64,000 nucleotides of DNA from Membranipora membranacea (Eukaryota; Bryozoa; Gymnolaemata; Cheilostomatida; Membraniporidae). This document shows positions 12,701 through 25,200 of this stretch, one piece after another. The position numbers were made by a program, and so were the translations under genes. Every line of letters starts with the position of its first letter. Position 1 is the stretch's first letter. Under the pieces are notes generated by a model. That model was not told the origin of the DNA and made no database searches. It saw only the letters and a list, made by a program, of their open reading frames with translations. The stretch covers positions 9,129,501-9,193,500 of the forward strand of contig OU612074.1 in the NCBI GenBank assembly GCA_914767715.1, read 5' to 3'.

Positions 12701-15030
12701 AACAGCACATGATATGATCTCTACACACCACACTCATAAACTCAGCGGGAACAGACACATCAAACCATGTCTACACAGGTGAAATATGACACATATAGAC
12801 AAATTAATTAGGGAGGTATACACTTGAGAGTGCTGGGGGTTAGAACAATCAGCCTTGAAAGCCCCCTCAATTTGACTCAAACCCGCAACTCCTGCAGCAC
12901 AAATCGCCTGGCATCAATAGCAAGGGTGCTAAGCAATTGCGCCATCTTGCCATCGCGCGTAAGCTAATAAATGTGCATAATTTTTCGTTTCCTTGAATTT
13001 GGTCAAATATGACAAGGTTTTTTGGTGGATAACTTTAGGTAGTCTATATTCATCGCAGACCAAGTCAGGACAACTTCTTGTAAAGTCAAGCAATTGTCTG
13101 CCATCTTTGGTTCTCATCTCTGACTTGCCTCCTTGAAAAGTAATAATAATGACTGAAGACCATTCATCTCGCAAAACACTGCTTCCTCCCCTCTTAGCTA
13201 TTATTCAAGTAATTCCTTTAGATTTCCACCTTAGAGGAGCGATCAAGAAATGGGCCCTTATATTGCTACTCGCAATATTATGACAGTTCTAATGATGAAA
13301 AAAAATTACCTCGAACATTTCCCCTATAACAATTGTTTCGATTATTTTTTTTACAGTAACAGAGCATGTTTGACAGAGGAGCCTTTGATACAGACCACTG
13401 TATTAAGTACACCTGTACTATGGAGCGGTGTACATGATATAAAACATTACTACTCTTCTGTTATTAGAGATACATACAGTATACCTACTCAGCTTAAATA
13501 TGATACCAGGTATGCATATGTATGTGTGGGTGTATTGACCGCAATTGAACGGTAAATGTAATAAGGATTTGTGAGCTGCCCTCTCTAAAATATTTTATCC
13601 TGAAAGGCTGTAACTGTAAAGAGCTATTCAAATTTCTATTCGGGTTATTGTTGGAAATTAAAATCTGAGACATTCTATGATTGTAGGTCAAACTTGATCA
13701 ATTTTCCCGCATTCTGGTTGTACCCATTCTACTGGCTAGACCTCGATGCAGGAAAATTGGATCATACCTGATCTAAATTGATTGTAATTTATCATGCTAT
13801 TGTTTAGCCTCAACATTGTTTCCTTAATTTCTAGATATCTCAAGCCTGAGGTTTCAGAGTTGGCGTTATCTTTGCGGGGCGCTCTCTGCTCTCCGTACTC
13901 TGATATTACTGATGAAGCACTGAGCTCAGACTACACAGCATTCTCAAGCTGGATTTGTTCGGCTGAAGAGGCCAGAAAAGAGTCCAAAATATCACGCAGG
14001 TTTGTTGTAGATGTTTTTCTTGTTTGTCAAGACATTTTCAGTACATTGTTTTTGATATTCAGGACAAATGTGGACACGGTTTTCAGACAACACAATCAAG
14101 TCTATCCATGACCCAAGTAATAGCCGGATAAGCCAAATAACCCTCAGCTAAGTTAGGCCAGCTCTTGACAGATATTTTTCCAAACAACAGGGGTAGGAAT
14201 CATGTGATGATCAGGATGATCAGTGATAGTGCTCCTAACCACCCTTTGTGGTCTTTCAATAAGACAGATCAACACTTTTCAAGCCAAACTATCCCTATCA
14301 CTTAGCCCAAATTCCTGGCTCCTTTGATCTATTGGCCTTTTCGTCCCCAAACCATCATTCAGTTGAATATAGTTCAGTGAGGGAGCAATTTGGGACCAAG
14401 ACGTCTCGCTGGTTGGCAAGGAGCGATAAGGAAAATGAGCATGTTTCTTATTGAATAACCCACTTTGGGTTCGAAAGTGATTCCTTTCAGCGTCAGCTTC
14501 TTCTGCACAGCCAAAATAAGTGGATATATATTTGTACATACATAACCTAAGTACCCACAGCTAAGTTTGGCTTCGTCCTGTAAAAGATTACAGGTAGATT
14601 AAACAAACATCTCGGATATAGACTCTTAAACCCAGCATGATCAGTGATAGTACTCCTAACCATCATTGAGGTCTTTCAATAAGAATAAGCGATGCTTTTT
14701 GAGCCAAGATCAGCGCTATCACTTCGTTCATGTTATTTTTTACTGTCGTTCCCAAATCGTTCATTGAGCTTGAATTGAAATCTGAATCTAAGTCTAAGTT
14801 ATGGCTTGAAACGTCAGCCTGTTTTGCACAGTCAAAATAACTGGATATATTGCAGCGCTTGGAGATCATTGTGTTTAAGAATCTTAGTGTTTCATAAATG
14901 AAATACATTATAAATATTATTTTAATTCATTTGTAGATTTCTTCACTTCCTGGACAAATCACAAATATACATGACAGATGAGGAGAAACATGAATTATCT
15001 ACGTTGTTCCAATCGACAGACAACACTTGA
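744..15030 (+). CDS. ATAD5: ATAD5/Elg1-like AAA+ PCNA unloader, 20 exons
   Basis: ATAD5 is the large subunit of the RFC-like complex that removes PCNA from nuclear DNA after replication. Exons: 744-849, 1189-1400, 1614-2091, 2390-2625, 2961-3951, 4543-4695, 5148-5311, 5688-5795, 6253-6355, 6759-6971, 7460-7587, 8152-8287, 8603-8689, 10559-10731, 11420-11578, 11957-12133, 12630-12778, 13357-13509, 13835-13999, 14937-15030. They join in phase to 1394 codons plus TGA. Walker A is GEPGLGKTT (about 944-952) and Walker B ends FFDE|AD (about 1093-1098). The stretch LVSSGG and the C-terminal RFLHFLDK match remembered ATAD5 landmarks. The N-terminal half is disordered: PIP-like LARFF at the start, two YEDF/YDNF motifs, an SQ/TQ cluster, an AT-hook KRRGRPPKAK (579-588) and a SIM-like DDDIVMV. 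Human ATAD5 is about 1844 residues, so this one is shorter. The ATG at 744 begins a PIP-like motif; a further 5' exon cannot be excluded. Confidence 0.9.
1049..1088 (+). repeat. Perfect 20-bp tandem duplication
   Basis: The words agttccaatatacataggac occur twice back to back in intron 1 of ATAD5. It is probably a recent slippage duplication with no evident function. Confidence 0.85.
1614..2091 (+). repeat. ATAD5 exon 3: in-frame minisatellite encoding an SQ/TQ cluster
   Basis: Between about 1710 and 1940 the exon is a degenerate tandem repeat built on the words acacagactcaatcacagtc and tgatacacag. It encodes alternating TQTQSQSV, DTQAQSQF and similar units. I count about 24 SQ or TQ dipeptides, nearly all within about 75 residues (roughly 137-210). 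SQ/TQ clusters are the recognised target sites of ATM and ATR kinases, and yeast Elg1 is a Mec1 substrate. The acceptor tag at 1611-1613 and the donor after 1691+400 (position 2091) keep the frame with both neighbouring exons. Confidence 0.85.
2961..3951 (+). other. ATAD5 exon 5: large disordered exon with AT-hook and second SQ cluster
   Basis: This is the longest ATAD5 exon, 991 bp. It opens with an acidic stretch and the motif AYDNFVSMV, which resembles YEDFVKDL in exon 2; human ATAD5 carries a related SYEEFL motif. Six SQ sites (SSQN, FSQT, WSQS, FSQM, MSQH, LSQR) fall between about 3350 and 3530, followed by a late ESQS. The segment KRRGRPPKAK at 3663-3692 is a textbook AT-hook (core RGRP) and may bind AT-rich minor grooves. 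Basic tracts nearby could serve nuclear import. The region reads as disordered, rich in S, K, T and D. Confidence 0.75.
4245..4330 (+). mobile_element. tRNA-derived SINE head (degenerate), ATAD5 intron 5
   Basis: An A-box-like agcgtagtggttggtattc is followed by a B-box ggttcgaatct about 30 bases later, as in tRNA-derived SINE promoters. No cloverleaf with paired acceptor stem is evident, so a functional tRNA is unlikely. Confidence 0.5.
8993..10552 (-). mobile_element. MITE copy split by a later foldback insertion
   Basis: The halves 8993-9124 and 10508-10552 together match, in reverse orientation, the elements at about 52305-52482 and 61905-62082. Shared landmarks include the ttttgtggtcc/ggaccacaaaa block, the cattagaatgcat block and the outer end cagcttacactgt. 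The internal word gtctgaattaa is interrupted exactly at TTAA. The outer end lies six bases before the splice acceptor of ATAD5 exon 14. Confidence 0.8.
9125..10503. mobile_element. 1.38-kb foldback element with TTAA target duplication
   Basis: Two arms of about 670 bp (9125 to about 9790 and about 9838-10503) are near-perfect reverse complements. The left end ggtaatgtcaaagaccgat pairs with the right end atcggtctttgacattacc. A spacer of about 50 bp contains two copies of tttttagggacttttgaggt. TTAA flanks both sides (9121-9124 and 10504-10507), the target duplication typical of piggyBac-class insertions. I see no transposase frame, so it is non-autonomous. In ATAD5 pre-mRNA it would form a very long hairpin. 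Confidence 0.9.
12505..12670 (+). repeat. Tandem duplication of the start of ATAD5 exon 17 (pseudo-exon)
   Basis: The stretch 12517-12556 (cctgtaaggggtcaacttca and onward) resembles the start of the real exon at 12633-12672 (cccagtaaggggtcggcttc and onward), offset by about 118 bp. The upstream copy lacks a good acceptor, so it looks like a decayed duplicate. Confidence 0.65.
12860..12960 (-). mobile_element. tRNA-derived SINE head, ATAD5 intron 17
   Basis: Read on the minus strand, gatggcgcaattgcttagca is an A-box-like start and gcgggtttgagtcaaa a B-box-like element about 50 bases on. The pairing expected for a functional tRNA is not clear. Confidence 0.5.
14190..14865 (+). repeat. Diverged tandem duplication, unit about 420 bp, ATAD5 last intron
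   Basis: Blocks such as gatgatcagtgatagt, ctcctaaccaycmttgwggtctttcaataag and gcacagycaaaataa recur in the same order at about 14208-14525 and 14638-14850. No coding potential was recognised. Confidence 0.7.
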
Positions 15031-16279
15031 AGATGACACCGTGAAACAGATGATTTATCATAGATGTCCCGTGGAATAAGTATATATAACATATCGATGA
15101 TTTTCGTTTCCCATGGAGAGGTTTTAAAGCCCATGAACCTATGCTTCAAACATGCAAGTAGCACATTGTGGTTTCCAACGATACATTTCTATAAGTAAAT
15201 AAAAAAGTTTAAAATAATGCTGATCTCTGACACTCCTTAAATTGACCGTGTGTGTATTGAAAAAGTAGTTGTGCCTTTTATCGACAATTTTTTAAAGGTG
15301 ACATTGTGAGTTTGTATTTTATCTAAGGCTAGTTTGTAATATTTATGTAACATATGTATAAATATGTAATGATTTTCTATTTAATCCGTAATGAATTTTA
15401 TTGTGATAGGAAAAATTATCATGGGAGCACTTTGCTTAGTGTGCTTCTAGCTAGATGATAGTTGCATGTATAATATTGGTTTGCTAAATAAAATACAATA
15501 TGATTTGAAAAGACAGCACCTAGAAATATCAGTTACACTTATAATAAAAAGAACAGACGTTGACATTGAATATATTTTTTGGTGTCTCGCAATTCCAAGT
15601 CTGCTAGTACCTTAGGAAAGTTCACAATATAAAAATAACTTGCCAAAACAACGAATCAAGTGCAATAGTGAAACTTGTGGCTTGCTAACATTTATACACC
15701 CTCTGTACATATATGCTTCGATCTAAGCTTCCAAATATCACCCAGAACTACCTTAACTAAGCTCTAGCTTATATTACTGCTCTTATGTAGAATCTAATTC
15801 GTTGTAAATGGTATCACTCAAATACAAAATATTATAAAAATATCGATATAAGCTTGTGGTATAAACAATTGATGGCACTTGCAATATTAATTCTTATGTT
15901 ATCAACTGACATAATTGTCCATGTTGAATCTGAATATCATTGGGAATTTCCAAAGGGAGTCAGCTAATTGGGAATATCTTGAAATATCTTGAAAATGATA
16001 TGGATGCCAATAAAGTATTTAAAAAAATATCCATAACTTTGGCATATATTGTCCTACCTACTACCCGACATGCAGGCAATAGAATCGCCGCTCATTGGAG
16101 CAATTTTAGAGACATAATTACACGAATTGATTCCTTGCACTTTGTTATCATCTTTTCTGGACTTGAAGTGGGATATCATTTTCAAATTATAATAAATGAG
16201 TAGACCAAAATCTTAAGTTCTCCCAGGAAGTGAGCGGTTGATGCGGTCGTTAGCTATCAGAATTTAGAGAGATTAAGAC
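15031..16279. other. Convergent 3' intergenic region ATAD5/SMCR8
   Basis: It holds the 3' UTRs of both genes and no supported exon. On the minus strand an AATAAA (read as tttatt near 15398) could serve SMCR8, so the two 3' UTRs may overlap. The open frame at 15940-16203 has no recognisable domain. Confidence 0.45.
15487..15492 (+). promoter_or_regulatory. Candidate ATAD5 poly(A) signal AATAAA
   Basis: AATAAA lies 457 bp after the ATAD5 stop codon; another AATAAA lies near 15199. Either could end the transcript. Confidence 0.4.
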
Positions 16280-19200
16280 TCATTGCTGTGATGGTGTGAT
16301 CTCTTTGCCCTGTAAAAGATCAAAATTCAAGTAAAAACCAAAGTACCTACATAATAATACTGCCATGTAAATATTGATGATAGGAAGGTTATGTATGACA
16401 TCAAATCGAAATTGGATATCAACACTCACTTTGTCTGAAGCAGAGGGATATATAATCTCGAATCTGGGTAATCAAGTCATGAAGGTTATTCAAATGTACT
16501 CAATTTATATCGGACTCAGTAACCGGGAACTGCCATTGCTAACTGATTGTTAGTCACTTCAACCCAAGTAAATGCATTTTTTTGCACACATAATTGAGAA
16601 ATTTCTTAATTAGGACAGCATTGTGTGGTACCCACAGGTTCGAATAAAGTGGAGTGCACTGTGGTTATAATCCTTAGGAAGTTACTTACCTAGTGAGCTG
16701 ATGTACTGTTGTTTTATTACAGTGTGTACAAAATTCTAAAACAGAGAACAATTTTGACTACACTTTCCAGTTTCAAACAAAGATCATATGTTTCTCAACT
16801 TGAAAAATTCCACACTATGATTTCATCTCCAGTTAAATCTTTTGTCTGACCAGAATTTTCAAGAGGTATAATGACCCAGAATGTGCGTTGTTGGATTATA
16901 TTTTCATCTTTTCTAACAAAAAGGAAAAGCGATTCTTAATTATAACACAGTAATAGGTAAATTCGCGCCCTTGGTATCTTTATTAAATAATCATTAATTA
17001 TAATCATTTTCATGGGGAAATCCAACTGAATAGATTTTATGATTAGGTATACGGTTTTCCAATGATATTGACATGAAACTTAGAATTATCTCCTCATTGG
17101 TAATAGGGAGACAACTTGAATTCAAGTTGGATTCAGTTGGATTTCCCCATGAAAATGATTATGATTAATGATTATTTAATATAGATACCAAGGGCGCGAA
17201 TTTACCTAATGCGTGAAATAGTAACCTACATGGGGTAAATTCTGAGTGTCTACTACGTACGGCCAGTTTTTATATTGTTGAATTATTTAGTTAGTTTCAC
17301 CAAAATCTAGCATCTGAACATTGTGGATTGAATTGATTGAATTGGGGTATTCAATACGAGCTTCATTTCAGGGGAAATGGTAGTAATCTAATAAAGTATT
17401 GATCATATCAAAATATATAGACAAATTCGTAGTTCAAAGTTCATACCTTGATTATATTGAGATCAGAAGGATTGTTGATGCCGAGTTTATCTCTGATACA
17501 TTTACTGCTGACAGCTGTAGATTTGTGAGGTTTCTCATCTTCTAATGACTCATCCGCCGCTCGCTGATTGATGGAGTGTAATAGTTGTGCTTTACAAGCC
17601 ACGTGAACTAACATCCTGTAAAAATAAAACCATTATAAACTAAATACTTTAAAAAAAACTGAACAATGGTTCCAAATCAGTGAGTGTTCTATGATATGTT
17701 GGTTGTTCTGCTGCAGGTTGGCTCTGATTGGCCCTTGGGAGAGAGAGAGCCAACGTCAGGTCAGATGATACTCTTTTGAAATTCAAATAAAATGGTCTCT
17801 CATGCTCTTTGAAGTGAATCTTACCCTCTGATGCAGGAAGCGTAATCTCTGTATTTCCTTTTATGTTTTCTGTCCGCAAAGATATCCAGCATCCCTCTGT
17901 CCTATAGAAGAAAACACAAACACTATATAGAAGGTGAGAGGGAGTGTGTGGCTTCACCAGAAGGAGAGGAGTTTAGGCGCAACAACCTGCACCTGCCTGA
18001 GACCAAAATGAACAAATGGCTGCTTAAAATGAATTAACAATGATTGCACTAGTATCTTTCGCCAACATAGATAGATGAAAATATTTGATTTTTTTTAGTT
18101 TTTTTTTTAGTTTTTTATTGCACTAAATTAATATACTAAGATGGTTATTTAAAAAAATTAATTGTTATAAAAGGCAAAGGGACAACCAGATAGTTGACTT
18201 TTAACACTTTGTCATGCCAATACTTAATATCTTTGGTCATGCTTACCTTCCCGTATATGATGCCTCTGTATTTATTGGTTATACCAGTGAGGTCATAGAT
18301 AGAAGCATATACTTTGACATTCTCTGATATCTTAGCTTGTTTAGATGAGGTCTTATATATAATAATAGGATTTATACAGATGGCCTTTAGAGTAAGCTCC
18401 TCATCACAGACGGTGGTCGGCTCAAACATCACTTTATCTGCCCTGAAATCAAACCAATCATGGTGTTTATAAAGGACCAGTTTGCATTCCCTAGTGTTTG
18501 GTGTATAGTTTTAGAAAAAGAAAAAGTTTGCCTTTTTGCACAGGCTCAAAATAGTTACATTTATGGCTTTCTGTCACCTAGTTACTTCATATAGAGTCCA
18601 CCCTCATCAGATCAATCCCGATATTTTGGGTAACTCCGATTCCAGAAATATGGATCAAGATATTTTTTATTTAGCTATTTAGTAGTAATTTGTACGCTTA
18701 TCTCCCCTTGGTACCAGTCAGTAATTCTAACCCACAGAAACGTCAGGTGAGGAAAAACCATAGATATGTCTACGGGCAAAACTGTAAATTTCTAATTTTC
18801 TGAGACACGACTGCTACATGAGAGGGAGAGAACCTCCGAATGCAGGCAAACTGGATCAAACTCTATCCCAAATTTTTTAAAGACATTTGATTGTTAACTT
18901 ACTGGTGCTGATGAGGAATGAAAAGAGATAGAAAGCTAGCCAGGTAATCCGTCTTAGCCTCTGCCTGTGTTCCTGTATTTGATTGTACTATTACTAGGGG
19001 ACGGTTAGTCATCACTGTGTATAGAAGGTCTCGTATGTGACTAGAGTGATTCTTTGTTACCTCACGCATTGTCTTACGAAGGGCTAGAATAAACCAATAG
19101 AAATATGTTTTATAACAACCTTGGCATATAGGCCGACCATAAACAGCTGTAAAAAACTGCTTCTAGTGGATGAATACAAAATAATTAAAGTAAGTAAAAC

Positions 19201-22200
19201 AAAAAAGGAAACTTTATTCTGAAAAAACTGTTAATGGACAAAAATACTAAAAATTTGATTCACCAACAGTCCTCTTTTTGATTAAAAAATATTGCATCAG
19301 TTAAATAATAAAAAACTTTCTGAATAAAAAACTCTAATTTATGCTGCAATGTAAAGATTAAAAGGTTTTAGTTACTTTGGAATGGATCTTGTGTTGAATC
19401 AGTCACTGATATGGAGGGATAGAGATCAAACACGGATCCATGTATGTCTATACTACTGTCTCTGAAAAAGAATAACCATTCCTCAATAACTTAGACAGCT
19501 TTATCACTATATCTCGCTAGAAGAAATTATGCTGATAAGAGCAGCCAAATCGTTTATCTAAATGCTTGCTATTCGCAGCTAACGGCAGTAGTTATCAAAG
19601 ATATCATCATCAAAGCATGAAGATATTTAAGCCCTTCCTAAATGATGATACAAGGATAATAATTTTGTGAGTAAAAATATTCATTTCTATTTGACAGTTT
19701 CAACCAATTGAGCTACTCATGGATGGTAGTTAAATACTTCGGGTGATGATCCACGGCAATTACAATGACTATGGAGAAGTACCACTCCAAGAAAACATAA
19801 TCAATCACTTTGATATATGATCTATGAGGAGCTATATTATTGGTTAAATGTTGGTTAAAATGTTGGTTAAAATTGCAAGGTTTAGTCACTCACCACATCG
19901 TGGCGGCGAAATAGTGTGCCTTAAGGGCGAGGCTGCAATGACTGCGCCAATTTGCTCTCAGTTAGTAGGCAGGTCGGAGCACACCTGGGGGCCAACCAAT
20001 CCCAAGTGGAAGATGGACTGCAGTGGGATTCGAACCCACGACCTTCAACACTTGCATGCTGAAGGACCGGCGCTATAACCACTGAGCTACCTCCTACTCC
20101 CCTTGTGAGTCATTATAGTTCATGAGTCATTACAGTACTTGATGGTGGTTTTCACTAACCTTGAAACATATGAGTAGTGTGCAGACAGCATGCTACTGCT
20201 CCTCGGTTTCACCGTGGAGGCGTTGCTGTCCTGTAGGTATGACTCGGGGTCAGAGGTTAAACTCGAGGGACCTGTACCAAGGTCAGAGGTTACAGAGGTT
20301 AAACTTGAGTAGGGGTCAGAGGTTGGACTCTCTATACCTCTCTCTGATGATAGACTCAAGGGTCCGCTGTAGTCCATACTGGATGGACCAGAGCTAGGAG
20401 GTGGAGCGGTAGAGATATGACTCTGTGCTGAGGTCCATGATGAATTCTATAAGAGAAAACAATAAAGACTACCTAAAGACCAAACCATGTTATAGTCAGT
20501 TACCTTCCCTTATGGAAGACACTTTTTTCACCATCAATAATTCATGTCAAGTAGAGTATTGAATTTGTTTACCATGCATATCTGATATAAATTTATCATA
20601 ATAGTAACTGCCTGACTATAACATGCTTTGGTCTTTGGGGAGTCTTCAAGTGGAACTGAGAGCCTATCTTGGCATCTGCTTGGAAACCCTATTCAACTGT
20701 TGAGCCTTATCCAGGTGTATGATTCATAATTAGGTCTGAAAAAGGTTTCTGTGTATGCAGTGAGGGATTTGGGAGTACAATTGCATGATCACGAAGGAAA
20801 AATAAATTTCATTGATAGCTGTCCTCAATTGGTTCAGTACGGACCCTTTGCTTTGCAGTGAAAAATCTCAGGCCCTCGTAATTGCACATTCAATTCAAGA
20901 TTCCTTTAAGTGATTGTGAACGAATCAGGTGTTTGTTATCATCCTACAGTTCCCAGTCTATTTTAGGATACGGCTTTATGTCCATGTTGTACATTTTCAT
21001 CTGAATTTGAGATGAGGAGGTACTAAAAAAAATACTTTTTCCCTTATTGAAAATAGTGCCCTTTTAGTACCTTCTCACTTCATGTCTGAGTGAAAATCAA
21101 TAAGACTGAGAACTACAAAATGATACCAAAAAACCTGATTCTTTCACAATCTCATAGTGATCAGATCAAATTTAATTAAGTGGCCCTTTCTTTTAAAAAA
21201 TTGGACGCAGTTTACCGGTTTATCTAGTAAGCTATCAAAAACTGAAAGATTAGCTGATGAAGAATTAAAACTTACGCTTGTTATAGAATACTTGTGAGGA
21301 AGGTGCTGCTGGAGAGTATCGCTCACCATACTGTGAAATGAAAATGAAAATGACTTATCAAATAATTCATCGAATTGTTGAGCGTGATTAACTAATCAAG
21401 TAGATTCAAAATAATCAAGTTATATAATATTTAGGGTGAGACCATGGACTTAACAATTATTAAGTCTATGGGTGGGACCAGCATTTGGCCACATATTGCA
21501 GGGAGCATCAATGTTTATCCATCCAGCTTTCCTCCCGACTGATAATTGAAGCTGCAATTTCTCCATCTGTGGTGTCCAAGCCCTCAAACAACTTGGACAG
21601 ACACTTTCCCGTGACCTTCATTTTGCCCTTATTATAAATAATTTTTTTAATCTTTTTAATGAAGCTCCAATGGAAGTTACAAGTCAATTTTTTAGCACAA
21701 AAAGAAATTATTTAAAGTTATAGACAGAAGACTGATGTTCCGTAAAAGCACTCAGATCAAGCGGGGGATGATTTCATAGAGCATAAACTGATCAACCCAC
21801 AACCTCAGCTCTTAAATCAGTTTATCAGATTCAATTTGAGTTATAGCACCAATTGCTTGACATAACCTACCGTCTAAGGCTTTTGAATTTTGGCAGTTTT
21901 AGTATCCTAAAATACAAGCACTCTTTCTTCTGCATTTACAGTATAAGTTGCTCAGAATTAAACAACAATCATGAACATATAACACGAGAATTATCTTACT
22001 CTAGTGAAGCCAAGTGTTTGCAGGAGAAAAAGTGTGTGCATGCATGGAATACTGAAGTATATTGCTTACAAACACTACTCTACTTAGTAATATAATATAA
22101 TCTCCAACTTTAGCTAGGGAGAATTGGTGTTAGCTAACATAAATTATACCCAAAACAAGCAAAACTACACTCTAGCTAACATCTCTTCTGTTAGTGTATC

Positions 22201-25200
22201 AGGGGGGTCTTCCAATTTGAAACAGTAAAAATCGCAATCCGCTCAAAAATCGCTCACGCATTGATGGAACTTTATACAACCAGACTGTGTGACCTGGGAA
22301 CAAAATTGTCTAATTACAAACAAAGTGAGTGATAATTTTGAGCAATGTGATAATTTTGCTTGTGTAAAGCATCGCTCATCCTGATTGAACGACCCCCCTG
22401 GTTAGCCAAAGCTCTCACAGTATTTTACAATTAGCACATACTGGTTGAAGACCAGAATCCAGCCAAACAGTATCCACAGGAGTGAAGAAAAAATCTCCAT
22501 GAATATCTTCAAGTTGTGCTCCCATACAAAAAGTTACTGTAGCATAGTGCGAAATGAATATGCTTCTCAGTGAGTGATAACGTATATACTCACTCTTGCT
22601 CCTCGTGGATTTTGAGAAGGGCTAGGGGCATACCCCCAACATTGAGACAATCACAAGCATTAAGCTCTGAGCTAATTGAAGCTTGAAATTGCATCAGCAG
22701 AATATCAGCATAATTATTTCTAAATGTCTACAAGTATAAATGAGAAATGGATGTAAAGGAAATCAAACATACATCGACAGCCTCTGTTTAGCCGGTGTGC
22801 GGGACACATACAAGGTTTTATATCTTTGAGAGACCTGAACAGGTGTAAGTGGTTGCTTGCTGCCATTATCAAATATTTAAACGACTTATTTGATGCAAAA
22901 TTACACTAGCTGCAGCAGGGAGGGTGCAGCAGCAAACATTAGAAACCCGAAGAAGAACCAGGATTTGTCTCCTTAATATCAGTGAGAGGACAACTTACTA
23001 TTATTATTGTGCTAATTTTGTGTATGGGGTATCATGAGAACATTAACACACCAAAGTCATTGCAGCTTAAGTCGGTTTAGCTCACCAGGACAACAATACA
23101 GTGAGGGAGAGTTAAAATTTGAATTAGACTCAAATTGACTTATAATATCACACTTTTGACGCTGTGTTGCCTTGGTTTGATTACTGGAAGAATAGAACAA
23201 CCCAAATATACTGCTGCGTGTATGTATAAATTATTGAAGCCTCAGTTTCTTCATAATAAACTCGATGTAACGACCCAAGGTAAGCTGTCAGAGGTACGCA
23301 GGCTAATAGGGTTATCTACTTTCATGTTTGAACCAATTTGCCTGCTCTTCTCCACTGATCAGAAGCCGGCAAGTGATTTCGAATGCAGGAAAACTGGATG
23401 AAACATGATCTAGGGTTGTCTGGTAGCATGGGATTCAGGCCAACAATGTGGCCTTGTCTGTATTATTGGTTGTGTAGGATAGTGTTTCTGTGGTGTTATC
23501 TACCCCTGTATCATATTGTGCATTTCTGAATAGACCCATGTGCTTATATTTTGGTGTTGTTTTGATTGGCAGTTGTTGGTCTGAATCCCAGTCAAGATGT
23601 TCTGATGAAACTTACCTGGAAGATATCAGCCAGGTCCCTCCCAAAAGCTCTCCAGTGATCACTCAGTTCTGTAATATCTCTCAGCGGTACGCGATCGTCC
23701 ATTTCCAAATGTTCAAATGAATCATCACTACTTATGCTAGTCATCATAGCTGGGTTCTCCTGAAGTAAATGAACAAGACAGTCTCAGTTAAATAGGCACA
23801 CAGGAAGATGTCATTTATGCAAATATTGTGTATTGAGGCCACTTCATTTAGCTTTCTAGGGGAGGCAGTGCCTTTTGGCCGCTTAATACATAGTACAGTA
23901 AGTATGATCAGGTAAGTTTTCTCGTTTGAGAAAAGAGCCTTTATCTTAATTCAGGCAGTGCTCACAATGTAGTCATTATAAAAAAAACAGGGACGCCCTA
24001 AATAGGCGCTGACTTAACAGCGCCACAAAGGCTTGCAACTCGTGTCTGTGACAGCAGGAGATAAATCAATCAGAAGTGATGCAAATCTGAGGACTCAAGT
24101 AGAAGAATGAGTATATTCCATCTGTCAGTGTTGTGATTATTAGTGTTGTTTGAGTCTGAGATATAGGTGATTTGTGAGAGTTGTTGGTTGGAGATGATCT
24201 GATTTTTGCGGTTCGTGGGTAGGGAGAAGCCAGGGTAGATCCCTCGAGACAAGAGCGGAAAATAAGGACCTCTTGTTTGATAACCAAGGATTGTCATTTG
24301 CACTGTCAAAGCTCCTCTTTTCCCATAATGGTCAGGCTCAAGGTTATGATCACAAGAACATAGAGGATAGATAACCTGATTGATTGTATATTTCAGATTA
24401 TCTTACGATCACAGGAAAGCATGTAATGAGAATAAGATAAGTGCTGGGAGCGGATTTTGTGCTGCAATTGACATGTGACCTTAGAGAAATTGCGAAAGTA
24501 CTGAAAAGAAGGTCGGGATTGACTTTCTGAAAAAGACTTTGGAAATTTTGACTGAACTGACTCTCACTAAAGTATTCAAAACTTTTTAAGGGGCTACCTG
24601 GTCAGTGCATGAAGTTCTGTATTGGGTGAAGTATTCAATTTATAAAGCAGAATCATTAAAAGCGATGAATTGGTTTTAAAAGAGCTACAAAGCCATCATT
24701 AACAGAACAATTTTCTTCAAATTTCGCTTGTTCCAACAGCATCAAGCTTCAACTTAAAATTAAATTTGAATCTGATGTACACTTAGGAAAAAAGCTGCAT
24801 GCAGAGTGGAAACGTTTACCAGTTTTAATAGTGTTAGTGGTGCAGTGATGAATATTAGAGCCTCCTAAAACAATACACCATGAATAACGTCTAACACTCA
24901 AAGTGAAAAATTGAAATTAATACATAGCGTAAATATTACTGAAAAAAAATCAAACATTTATAATAGACCAGTACAGAAGACTCAATACTTACATTACTAT
25001 CTGGTGGCTTGCAATCACAATTTGTGAATGTACTCTACAATAGAAACAAATAAATAGCCAATGTAAGCCAATATAACTCATTGCCTAGCCTGCATGATGA
25101 CATGTTTTTTATCAATATAATATAAAAATAATAAAAATATAATTAATATAATGAGATCCTGGCCACCCAAAGAGCTCTTAAACATGACAGCAAAGCCCTA

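Noticed and set aside
20015-20100. Possible tRNA gene on the minus strand
   Set aside because: The sequence downstream of the tRNA-like part is shared with 40231-40388, as expected for a SINE family.
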